Of a DNA stretch of 64,000 nucleotides, positions 6,277 to 12,155 are shown piece after piece. The stretch comes from a virus. The stretch spans positions 1 to 64,000 of IMG/VR virus record IMGVR_UViG_3300008116_000067. One strand, 5' to 3'. The notes beneath the pieces are model-generated. The model saw only the letters and a list, made by a program, of their open reading frames with translations. It did not search any database and had not been told where the DNA came from. Made by a program: the position numbers and the translations under genes. Numbering within the stretch: position 1 is the first letter of the stretch; the number at the start of each line of letters is the position of its first letter.

Positions 6277-6573
6277 TTATCTACCTCTTTTTCTATTGTG
6301 TGTTGTTGTACTATCATAGAAGTCAGGTTCTTTTTTAGAAACCCATTTTATGAATTTTTCCATCTCTGGATGTTCTTTAACCAACTCAGCATTATTATAA
6401 TTCTTTTCTAATTCTTTTTCTGTAAATAATGAATGTATTTTTCGGTGACATATTTTATGTAACCATTCAGTTTCTTTACCACCTCTACATTTGGGAAGGA
6501 AATGGTGACGATCAACAAATTGATTTTCCCACATTTCTCTATCACAAATAGGACAAATGCCAATTACTTTCAT
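6277..6573 (-). CDS. Small HNH endonuclease following tRNA-Ser(GGA)
   Basis: 98-residue HNH nuclease of a widespread short family: CPICDREM, VDRHHFLPKCRGGKE, LHKICHRKIHSLFT, and the conserved C-terminus VSKKEPDFYDST. I chose the ATG at 6573, 4 nt beyond tRNA-Ser(GGA); an upstream in-frame start exists but its 41 codons lie within tRNA sequence. Probably a free-standing mobile endonuclease at the end of array B. Confidence 0.9.
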   Translation of the reverse strand: MKVIGICPICDREMWENQFVDRHHFLPKCRGGKETEWLHKICHRKIHSLFTEKELEKNYNNAELVKEHPEMEKFIKWVSKKEPDFYDSTTTHNRKRGR

Positions 6574-6576
6574 AAG

Positions 6577-6663
6577 AGGAAGAAGTGGGAGTCGAACCCA
6601 GCCCGAGTTAACGAGCCCTTGTTTTCCAAACAAGTGAGAGGACCACCTCTTCTCGCATCTTCC
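6577..6663 (-). tRNA. tRNA-Ser(GGA)
   Basis: Class II. Anticodon arm CTTGT-TTGGAAA-ACAAG gives GGA. Acceptor GGAAGAT/TTCTTCC has a terminal U-U mismatch and discriminator U instead of the usual Ser G73. Long variable arm present. Confidence 0.85.
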
Positions 6664-6668
6664 GTTGG

Positions 6669-6752
6669 CGGAGAGCAGAGTATTCGAAACCCACACGTTG
6701 TCGTGCCACTCGCTTAGCAGGCGGTGCTGAGGACCTCCTCAGTTTACTCTCC
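6669..6752 (-). tRNA. tRNA-Ser(GCU)
   Basis: Acceptor GGAGAGT/GCTCTCC, discriminator G, anticodon loop CTGCTAA gives GCU, variable-arm hairpin CACG-ACAA-CGTG. The anticodon stem needs a bulged A (CACCGC with GCG-A-GTG), which is unusual. Confidence 0.85.
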
Positions 6753-6763
6753 ATTTATTTTGG

Positions 6764-6847
6764 CGGAAGAGTGAGGTATCGATCCCCATACCTTTCGGTA
6801 CCACTAGTTTTCAAGACTAGGTCAAGCGCCAGCTTAATTACTCTTCC
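6764..6847 (-). tRNA. tRNA-Ser(UGA)
   Basis: Acceptor GGAAGAG/CTCTTCC, discriminator G, anticodon arm CTAGT-CTTGAAA-ACTAG, variable-arm stem around a GAAA loop. The T-loop is ATCGATA. Confidence 0.92.
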
Positions 6848-6855
6848 ATATGTTG

Positions 6856-6941
6856 CGGAAAGAGAGGGATTCGAACCCTCGGATCTTGTTTCAGATCTAC
6901 GGTTTTCAAGACCGCTCCACTCAACCAACGTTACCCTTTCC
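6856..6941 (-). tRNA. tRNA-Ser(UGA), second copy
   Basis: Acceptor GGAAAGG/TCTTTCC, discriminator G, anticodon loop CTTGAAA, variable arm GATCT/AGATC, normal T-loop TTCGAAT. It differs widely from the other UGA tRNA, so it is not a recent duplicate. Confidence 0.9.
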
Positions 6942-6949
6942 AATTTTTG

Positions 6950-7021
6950 TAGTCATAGAGGGAATTGAACCCCCACCTGATCGTTCGTAGCGACCTGTCC
7001 TATCCGTTAGACGATATGACT
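6950..7021 (-). tRNA. tRNA-Arg(ACG)
   Basis: First tRNA of array B, directly after the attenuator hairpin. Acceptor AGTCATA/TATGACT, discriminator A, anticodon loop CTACGAA gives ACG (inosine form reads CGU/CGC/CGA). The array B leader has a CGC codon amid six Ser codons. Confidence 0.93.
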
Positions 7022-7028
7022 AAATAAA

Positions 7029-7060
7029 AAAACCCTCAGATTATTAATCCGAGGGTTTAT
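7029..7060 (-). terminator. Terminator/attenuator hairpin before tRNA array B
   Basis: Minus-strand stem CCCTCGGATT/AATCTGAGGG (one G-U) with TTTTTTT after it. It sits between leader B and tRNA-Arg(ACG). The 5' arm TCGGATTA is perfectly complementary to TAATCCGA in leader B (7096-7103). Confidence 0.9.
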
Positions 7061-7083
7061 TATATAATATTATTATTACCTAA

Positions 7084-7158
7084 TTATAAACACAATCGGA
7101 TTACATGTCCACTACTCGAGCGACTTGACGAAACTAATATGTTTAAAATTGTTCTCAT
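7084..7158 (-). CDS. Leader peptide B (Ser/Arg control codons)
   Basis: A 24-codon ORF starting MRTI. Codons 10-16 read SSSRSSS (TCG TCA AGT CGC TCG AGT AGT), matching the downstream array of one Arg(ACG) and four Ser tRNAs; the codon types used are those read by the UGA, GCU and ACG anticodons. Codons 19-21 (GTA ATC CGA) contain an 8-nt segment perfectly complementary to the 5' arm of the following terminator. The layout is that of a ribosome-dependent attenuator. A TACATTTG -7 element lies about 31 nt upstream. Inference from sequence only. Confidence 0.87.
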   Translation of the reverse strand: MRTILNILVSSSRSSSGHVIRLCL

Positions 7159-7188
7159 AATATTTTTTATTTCTTTGTTTATATATTA

Positions 7189-7196
7189 CAAATGTA
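7189..7196 (-). promoter_or_regulatory. Possible -7 element of leader B promoter
   Basis: TACATTTG fits TAnnTTTG, but no clear -33 TTTG is seen at the expected distance, so this promoter is weaker or uncertain. Confidence 0.45.
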
Positions 7197-7216
7197 ATAC
7201 TTCCTTTTTAATTTTC

Positions 7217-7429
7217 CTAATTTATTATTTCTTTTATTTCTTCTATTGTAAAAAGTTTACCTTTATTATCATTTTCACATTTAGTATAACCTTCAATAAA
7301 TGCTTCAATTATATTTTTATCGGTTATTCCTTTTTCTTCTGCCCATTTTTGAGCTTTCTTTTCAATCTTAGAAGGTTTTCTTCTATGATATGGTGTTAAG
7401 TCAGTATAGTTATCACTTCTTTCTGGCAT
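7217..7429 (-). CDS. Hypothetical protein between tRNA arrays B and C
   Basis: 70-residue, charged, helix-rich protein with no family I recognise (KKAQKWAEEKGITDKNI in the middle). It lies between the interrupted Asn tRNA that ends array C and leader B, on the same strand as the arrays. The codon use and the tight fit between RNA genes suggest a real small gene; the plus-strand frame opposite it is a low-complexity shadow. Confidence 0.55.
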   Translation of the reverse strand: MPERSDNYTDLTPYHRRKPSKIEKKAQKWAEEKGITDKNIIEAFIEGYTKCENDNKGKLFTIEEIKEIIN

Positions 7430-7448
7430 ATTTGTTTTTTATTTTTTG

Positions 7449-7576
7449 GTAGGGAGATGGGACTCGAACCCATGACCACGCGGTTAACAGCCGAAGTAAC
7501 TCTTCTAATCAACACTCTTTCGAGGTAAAGTTATAGAAAAGTAAAGTACGTGCTCTACCAACTGAGCTACTCCCTA
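7449..7576 (-). tRNA. Interrupted tRNA-Asn(GUU)
   Basis: Acceptor TAGGGAG/CTCCCTA, D-arm GCTC..GAGC and T-arm are intact, and the anticodon loop is CTGTTAA. An extra 55 nt (about 7494-7548) split the 5' strand of the anticodon stem; removing them restores a perfect ACGCGG/CCGCGT stem. The extra piece is bounded by TACTT direct repeats. It is too short for a group I intron, and the discriminator is C, not the Asn G. Confidence 0.75.
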
Positions 7577-7594
7577 CATATATATTTTAATTTG

Positions 7595-7666
7595 TTGCCC
7601 CGGTGGGGATTGAACCCACGATCCCCTGATTAAGAGTCAGGTGCTTTACCACTCAGCTACAAGGCA
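7595..7666 (-). tRNA. tRNA-Lys(CUU)
   Basis: Acceptor TGCCTTG/CGGGGCA, discriminator A, anticodon arm CCTGA-CTCTTAA-TCAGG gives CUU, T-loop TTCAATC. Confidence 0.92.
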
Positions 7667-7672
7667 ATTTAG

Positions 7673-7745
7673 TGGAGCCGACGGGTTACGATCCCGTTCC
7701 TCTGGTTTTTCAGACCAGCGCAATGACCACATCTGCCACAGCTCC
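7673..7745 (-). tRNA. tRNA-Phe(GAA), copy 2
   Basis: Identical to the tRNA at 8163-8235. Acceptor GGAGCTG/CGGCTCC, anticodon arm CTGGT-CTGAAAA-ACCAG, T-loop ATCGTAA, discriminator A. Confidence 0.94.
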
Positions 7746-7755
7746 TTATATTTTG

Positions 7756-7829
7756 GGTGAATAACGGGCTACGATCCCGCGACCTCTGGATTCACAATCC
7801 AGCGCTCTTACCAACTGAGCTATATTCAC
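7756..7829 (-). tRNA. tRNA-His(GUG)
   Basis: Acceptor GTGAATA/TATTCAC, discriminator C as in His tRNAs, anticodon arm CTGGA-TTGTGAA-TCCAG. The base before position 1 is U, not the usual G-1. T-loop ATCGTAG. Confidence 0.9.
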
Positions 7830-7831
7830 AG

Positions 7832-7904
7832 TGACCCCGGTGGGTTACGATCCCACTCTCCCCATATTAAAAGTATGGTGCTTTCCCGATTAAGCTACGA
7901 AGTC
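7832..7904 (-). tRNA. tRNA-Lys(UUU), divergent copy
   Basis: Same acceptor as the other two Lys(UUU) genes (GACTTCG/CGGGGTC) but a different anticodon stem (CCATA/TATGG) and T-loop ATCGTAA instead of TTCGAAT. Confidence 0.93.
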
Positions 7905-7914
7905 ATATTTTTAG

Positions 7915-7985
7915 CACGGGTACCAAGATTCGAACTCGGAACAACGGTTTTGGAGACCGGCATGATACCATTTCACTATACCCGT
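7915..7985 (-). tRNA. tRNA-Trp(CCA)
   Basis: Acceptor ACGGGTA/TACCCGT, discriminator G, anticodon arm CCGGT-CTCCAAA-ACCG like standard bacterial tRNA-Trp. Confidence 0.9.
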
Positions 7986-7994
7986 GTATGTTAG

Positions 7995-8067
7995 CGCGTC
8001 ACCAAGGACTCGAACCCTGACCCTTCGGGTTGGAACCGAAGATGCTAAGCCATTACACCAATGACGC
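7995..8067 (-). tRNA. tRNA with CCA (Trp) anticodon, second type
   Basis: Acceptor GCGTCAT/GTGACGC, discriminator G, anticodon arm TTCGG-TTCCAAC-CCGAA. The centre of the loop gives CCA. The D-arm resembles Gln or Gly tRNAs, so it may have a different origin from the Trp tRNA next to it. Confidence 0.82.
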
Positions 8068-8078
8068 TTGTATTTTAG

Positions 8079-8152
8079 TGACCCCGGTGGGATTCGAACC
8101 CACGGTCTTCCGATTAAAAGTCGGAGGCTTGAACCAACTCAGCTACGAAGTC
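8079..8152 (-). tRNA. tRNA-Lys(UUU), copy 2
   Basis: Identical to 8330-8403. Acceptor GACTTCG/CGGGGTC, anticodon arm TCCGA-CTTTTAA-TCGGA, T-loop TTCGAAT. Confidence 0.94.
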
Positions 8153-8162
8153 ATATTTTTAG

Positions 8163-8235
8163 TGGAGCCGACGGGTTACGATCCCGTTCCTCTGGTTTTT
8201 CAGACCAGCGCAATGACCACATCTGCCACAGCTCC
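8163..8235 (-). tRNA. tRNA-Phe(GAA), copy 1
   Basis: Identical to 7673-7745, with T-loop ATCGTAA. The two copies show that array C grew by duplication. Confidence 0.94.
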
Positions 8236-8243
8236 TTATTTTG

Positions 8244-8318
8244 GGTGTACGACCGGTAACGATCCGGCTATCTTCACTTTCACAGAGTGACGGGTCTACC
8301 ATTTCCCCTTCATACACC
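8244..8318 (-). tRNA. tRNA-His(GUG), with encoded G-1
   Basis: Acceptor best read as G-1 plus GTGTATG/CGTACAC and C73. Anticodon arm TCACT-CTGTGAA-AGTGA gives GUG. The D-arm is atypical and the T-loop is ATCGTTA. Confidence 0.85.
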
Positions 8319-8329
8319 ATTTATTTTAG

Positions 8330-8403
8330 TGACCCCGGTGGGATTCGAACCCACGGTCTTCCGATTAAAAGTCGGAGGCTTGAACCAACTCAGCTACGAA
8401 GTC
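8330..8403 (-). tRNA. tRNA-Lys(UUU), copy 1
   Basis: First tRNA of array C, 8 nt beyond the attenuator. Acceptor GACTTCG/CGGGGTC, discriminator A, loop CTTTTAA. Leader C has five AAA codons. Confidence 0.95.
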
Positions 8404-8411
8404 ATAAGAAA

Positions 8412-8443
8412 CAAAAAAACCCAAGTCTTTTGAACTTGGGTCT
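8412..8443 (-). terminator. Terminator/attenuator hairpin before tRNA array C
   Basis: Minus-strand stem ACCCAAGT/ACTTGGGT with a short A-rich loop, then TTTTTTT. It separates leader C from tRNA-Lys. Its 5' arm CCAAGTTC is complementary to GAACTTGG in leader C (8513-8520). Confidence 0.9.
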
Positions 8444-8463
8444 GTTTGTAGTTATATTTTATT

Positions 8464-8583
8464 TTATAAAGTCGTTAAGTCTTCAAAAAATAAACACAAT
8501 ACTTTTCCAGTACCAAGTTCTGATTTATTGCTAAACCATTTGCTTGATTTACTAAAATGTTTATGTTTATTAATTGTTCTCAT
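8464..8583 (-). CDS. Leader peptide C (Lys/His/Phe/Trp/Asn control codons)
   Basis: A 39-codon ORF starting MRTIN and ending EDLTTL, both ends shared with leader A. Residues 5-20 are NKHKHFSKSSKWFSNK: apart from Ser, these are exactly the amino acids of array C (Lys, His, Phe, Trp, Asn), with codons AAA, CAT, TTT, TGG and AAT. The next codons (GAA CTT GG) pair with the 5' arm of the terminator that lies 20 nt after the stop. A TTTG-N20-TAAATTTG promoter is upstream. Proposed ribosome-mediated attenuator; not tested. Confidence 0.87.
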   Translation of the reverse strand: MRTINKHKHFSKSSKWFSNKSELGTGKVLCLFFEDLTTL

Positions 8584-8631
8584 TATTTCTATATATTAAA
8601 AGTTTTTTCTCTCTTTGTTAATTTTATACTA

Positions 8632-8663
8632 CAAATTTAATAAAAGTTTTTATATCTACCAAA
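8632..8663 (-). promoter_or_regulatory. Bacteroidetes-type promoter of leader C
   Basis: TTTG-N20-TAAATTTG followed by TAGTATAA, about 49 nt before the leader start. It closely resembles the block at 5811-5842. Confidence 0.72.
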
Positions 8664-8721
8664 TTATTTGTAAAAATTATTGAAAATTGTATCTAAATCG
8701 TTTCCTTTTTCAATAACAATA

Positions 8722-8753
8722 CAAATATAAGGAGATTATTTTAATCTACCAAA
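8722..8753 (-). promoter_or_regulatory. Further Bacteroidetes-type promoter
   Basis: TTTG-N20-TATATTTG on the minus strand, starting right after the 26-residue ORF at 8754-8834. The stretch 8641-8721 contains no other gene I can support. Confidence 0.55.
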
Positions 8754-8834
8754 TTATTTAGGTCCGTAACCTAATAAATTAATTTCATTTAATATTCTAT
8801 TAAAATCCTTTATGAAATCTATAAACTTCTTCAT
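8754..8834 (-). CDS. Possible 26-residue peptide coupled to the upstream gene
   Basis: The start overlaps the stop of the 614-residue gene (TAATG). The peptide is amphipathic and charged (MKKFIDFIKDFNRIL, then NEINLLGYGPK). Coupled translation and the FxxF-like start make it plausible, but it is too short to be sure. Confidence 0.4.
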   Translation of the reverse strand: MKKFIDFIKDFNRILNEINLLGYGPK

Positions 8835-10678
8835 TATTCTATCCAATTTTCTAATACTTCTTTTTCTAAGTTAAGACTTCTTAATAAGTTTTTAACTTTG
8901 TTTAAATATTCATCTTCATCTTCAAACTTAATTCTTGGTAATCTACCATCTAACACACCATTATAATAATCAAGTTTTTTATCAATAGCATCTATCAATT
9001 TTTCAAGATTAGGATTTCTGAATAAATAGTGTAACTCATCTGTGTAGTAACCTTTACCAGGTTTGATATCTAATAATTCACAATGTGATCTTGATAACAT
9101 ACCTAAATCGGTATCATAAACCTCTATTCTTAGATCTGTTATATAATATTTACCCATTTCTTCGGAGTAAGATAACATACCATCATAAAAATTATAATGT
9201 ACACCATCATGGTCTAAGTAATTTTCACAAGCTAATCTACTTGTACTGATAGCATCACTATAAACATCAGACTCATCAGAAACATCACCATAATCAAATC
9301 TGGATATACTTATGGACCAACTATATATGTCATCATCGACTGAAGTTATTATTGATGTGTTATCACCTTCATAATAACTTCTATCTAAAAATTCAGAGTA
9401 GTAAGCATCATGTTCATTAATATATTCTTCTCTAAATTCATCATAAACTATATCATTTGAGTCTTCTGGATACCATCCTAAATATCTCCTATTACCTACT
9501 GATACTTCTACAGCATCATTTCTTCGTATGTATGATTCTAACCAATCAGAGTAAACAGCTTCATCTTCTGGAATCCTTTCATCATAATAATCAGACCAAA
9601 CTCCACTATAATCTTCATAAGTACCATCTGTACAAGTTAATCCCCAATCTTGATCTTCGTTATCATCATTGTATAATAATCTATTATCAACATCTAATCT
9701 TTTGAATGTATCCATATATGGGTAGTAATTAAACTTAGCTTTATCTAATCTAATTCTGATGTCAATCCAATTATGATTTTCGCCTTTATATGTTATATCT
9801 CTTACTTGACTATAACCAGAGTATGTTCTTCTAGCCCATCCCATTTCATCTGAATAATCTTTGAATAATTTAGTTATTGAGTCATCCTTTCCGTAAATTC
9901 TATCCATGAAGAATTCGGCTTCTTCTATATCACTTGATTTATGATCATTTAATTTCCAAACAAGTGCTCTACCTAATACTTTATCTTCTTCATTTAAATA
10001 AACAAGAAGTTGTACTATTTCTGTATTTTCAACATAAATATCTAAATATTTTTGACATTTATCATATCTCATACAAGAATTTCCTAAATCTCCAGCTTCT
10101 TCTTCATAATTAGATACTAAATAATACTTTCTAATATCTTCTCCCTTAACTAAAATGAATTTATTTTCACCAGGTTTGTTTAAGTTTTTGAAGTTATTGA
10201 CAAACTCTTCAACTTCTTTTGAAGAGTATTTACCTGGAAATATTTGATTGACTAATCTACCAATACCTGTTGAGTTTCTTGATTTTGTACTTAATTCATA
10301 ATCTTGATATGTGAATAGGTTTCGTATCTCACCATCTGTTATAGTACCCCCTTTCATCTTTTCCTCTATATCATTAAATAAGTTTTTTGCTATATCTGGG
10401 GTGTATTTAGCCTCAAGTCCTTTTTTTATTAGGGAAACTGCTTTTTTGAATTGTGTGAATTTAATATCACCTTCATTATCACCTAATGAAATAAAAGTCA
10501 TATCTGGTTTTACATCGGTGTATTCAACTTCTAATAGATTTTGAGCAATTACACTCTTTTTTAGATTTCTTAATTTTATTAAAGAATCTTTGAAATCTCT
10601 TGTATAGAAAATCATAGATTCATTTATAGCACTTTCTAATATTAAGTCTTCTTTAAATGAATTATATCTGTGTAACAT
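8834..10678 (-). CDS. Large repeat-containing protein, paralogue of the gene at 47284
   Basis: 614 residues. The N-terminus MLHRYNSFKEDLILES fits the recurring packaged-protein signal. About the first 290 residues align with the plus-strand protein at 47284-48396, including LGNSCMRYDKCQKYLDIYV and GRALVWKL. The C-terminal half holds degenerate repeats rich in Tyr, Asp, Glu and Trp with a recurring D/N-A-V/Y core (for example EDEAVYSDW, RNDAVEVSV, EHDAYYSEF). Function unknown; a virion-associated or host-directed protein is possible. The conserved Cys and Arg around GNSCMRY may be an active or binding site. Confidence 0.8.
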   Translation of the reverse strand: MLHRYNSFKEDLILESAINESMIFYTRDFKDSLIKLRNLKKSVIAQNLLEVEYTDVKPDMTFISLGDNEGDIKFTQFKKAVSLIKKGLEAKYTPDIAKNLFNDIEEKMKGGTITDGEIRNLFTYQDYELSTKSRNSTGIGRLVNQIFPGKYSSKEVEEFVNNFKNLNKPGENKFILVKGEDIRKYYLVSNYEEEAGDLGNSCMRYDKCQKYLDIYVENTEIVQLLVYLNEEDKVLGRALVWKLNDHKSSDIEEAEFFMDRIYGKDDSITKLFKDYSDEMGWARRTYSGYSQVRDITYKGENHNWIDIRIRLDKAKFNYYPYMDTFKRLDVDNRLLYNDDNEDQDWGLTCTDGTYEDYSGVWSDYYDERIPEDEAVYSDWLESYIRRNDAVEVSVGNRRYLGWYPEDSNDIVYDEFREEYINEHDAYYSEFLDRSYYEGDNTSIITSVDDDIYSWSISISRFDYGDVSDESDVYSDAISTSRLACENYLDHDGVHYNFYDGMLSYSEEMGKYYITDLRIEVYDTDLGMLSRSHCELLDIKPGKGYYTDELHYLFRNPNLEKLIDAIDKKLDYYNGVLDGRLPRIKFEDEDEYLNKVKNLLRSLNLEKEVLENWIE

Positions 10679-10711
10679 TATAAAAAATGAATTTTAATTA
10701 TATATTAAAAT

Positions 10712-11338
10712 TCATTCCTCATTTTCATACTCTTTTCTTATACATCTAACTGAAAGGAAATCTCCCAAGTCGGCTTTTCCTCTTCCAACATTGTATATTT
10801 CATCAAACTCTATACCCCATGCTTTTTCACCATCTTTAGTTGATGTCCAGTAGAATGATCCTTTTATAACAATTAATGACTTTTTAATTGTATCGTTAAT
10901 AGTATCGGTCTTGTAACCTTTGTATCCATTGTTATTATTTACAAATGCTTTTAGTTGATCTTCGCTTAATGTATTTATTAGTGTGTCCCAATCTTGTTTA
11001 GATGGTAGAAACCAACCAGTTGGACAAGAACTCATTGCTCCTTCATAGTTTAGTTTTAAAGAATCGTAAGTAGGATTTATAAAACTACCAATTCCTTTTT
11101 GATCTCTTTGAGTTTCAAGATTTAGTAGGTATTTTTGATCTTTATATGGTATTAAATCATCTCGCATCCAAGAAACAAAGTGTTTTATACCACCATTATC
11201 ATCGAATATGGGAATTTCTATAACTCTATATAAATGAAAGTTATGATGTATATGACCTTCTTTTAATCTAACTTGTTTATCTTGTGATAAAGATATAAGT
11301 GATAAAAGTGTAAAGATTAATAATATAAAATATCTCAT
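10712..11338 (-). CDS. Secreted FISUMP-type (C-lectin-like) protein
   Basis: 208 residues with a signal peptide (MRYFILLIFTLLSLISLS). The mature part matches the Fibrobacter major paralogous domain common in Bacteroidetes: W-M-R-D-D-L near residue 57, CPTGWFLPSKQDWDTL near 105, FYWTST near 158 and SVRCIR at the end. In cells these are surface proteins with a C-type-lectin-like fold; in a phage the fold could display a variable binding surface. It starts 4 nt inside the upstream gene (ATGA-type overlap). Likely acquired from a Bacteroidetes host. Confidence 0.82.
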   Translation of the reverse strand: MRYFILLIFTLLSLISLSQDKQVRLKEGHIHHNFHLYRVIEIPIFDDNGGIKHFVSWMRDDLIPYKDQKYLLNLETQRDQKGIGSFINPTYDSLKLNYEGAMSSCPTGWFLPSKQDWDTLINTLSEDQLKAFVNNNNGYKGYKTDTINDTIKKSLIVIKGSFYWTSTKDGEKAWGIEFDEIYNVGRGKADLGDFLSVRCIRKEYENEE

Positions 11339-11598
11339 AATATACTATTTAGTTTTTTATTTCTAATCTCACTTAAATAATCTTGAGTTCTAACAAATGC
11401 TTTTATATTAAATCCGTTTTTAGTTTCAGCATTAAAAACTATTGCGTCTATTAAGATACCAGAATCAAAAAATTTACCATCTTCAAAATAACTACCATTC
11501 GAATTAGGAGTTATACTAATAATGTTGTGATTTTCATTTTCATTTTGACTATTAGCCAATTTTATTATTAAATCGATATCTATATCTTTTAAATTCAT
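11335..11598 (-). CDS. Small protein with RNKKLNSIL tail
   Basis: 87 residues, no known family. The C-terminus (YLSEIRNKKLNSIL) is another case of the RDxKLxxLL tail. It is coupled by overlap to the secreted lectin-like gene and diverges from the Nudix gene. Function unknown. Confidence 0.65.
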   Translation of the reverse strand: MNLKDIDIDLIIKLANSQNENENHNIISITPNSNGSYFEDGKFFDSGILIDAIVFNAETKNGFNIKAFVRTQDYLSEIRNKKLNSIL

Positions 11599-11630
11599 AA
11601 AAATGTTTTTATTTTTTAATATATAAAGAT

Positions 11631-12155
11631 ATGAAATTTAATTCACACAACAAAATTAATTTTATTGGAATGAAATCAAAAAAACATATCAGAGATTTCA
11701 GGATATTTGAATATGTTAATAACAATGTTGATGTTGTTGTTGGTTTATTAGTTTTATGTAAATCCACCAATAGAGTTTTCTTAATTCAAAGAAATGATAC
11801 AAATCAATATTGGTCAATATTAACTGGTGGTTATGATCCAAAAGTTGATGTTGATTATTTAGATTGTATAAAAAGAGAAATGTCTGAAGAACTTAGATTT
11901 AATGATATTAATTCGATAAAAATATCAAATGGTGGTGATGAGTTTATCGCATCTAAAAATAGAAACTTTAAATATTTCTATGGTGTTGTGGATAAAGAAT
12001 TTTCTGTTATATTGGATGATGAAAATTTAAATTGGGGTTGGTTTTCAATGAATGGTGAATCAACAATCAATGGTCAATTTAATTCATTCGGTTTACCTGA
12101 TAATCTTTATCCAGGAGTAATTCAAAAAATACAAACTATATTTAGTATTTATTAA
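11631..12155 (+). CDS. Nudix hydrolase
   Basis: 174-residue Nudix enzyme, which would hydrolyse a nucleoside diphosphate linked to another group. The Nudix box spans about residues 66-88: GGYDPKVDVDYLD, then KREMSEEL with the catalytic E86/E87. The first Glu of the consensus is an Asp. WSILTGG before the box is typical. The promoter TTAATATATA lies 5 nt before the ATG. The substrate (damaged NTP, ADP-ribose or RNA cap) is not evident. Confidence 0.88.
   Translation: MKFNSHNKINFIGMKSKKHIRDFRIFEYVNNNVDVVVGLLVLCKSTNRVFLIQRNDTNQYWSILTGGYDPKVDVDYLDCIKREMSEELRFNDINSIKISNGGDEFIASKNRNFKYFYGVVDKEFSVILDDENLNWGWFSMNGESTINGQFNSFGLPDNLYPGVIQKIQTIFSIY

Noticed and set aside
7139-7399. Hydrophobic plus-strand ORF that looks like a membrane protein
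   Set aside because: It is Phe/Ile/Tyr-rich because it is the antisense of an A/T-rich minus-strand gene and the leader B promoter region.
7494-7548. Group I intron in tRNA-Asn
   Set aside because: The insert is 55 nt, far too short for a group I core, and lies in the stem, not in the anticodon loop.
8641-8721. Short open frame with ICIVIEKGND on the minus strand between leader C and the 26-residue ORF
   Set aside because: No start codon is present and it overlaps promoters; at most a remnant of a lost gene.
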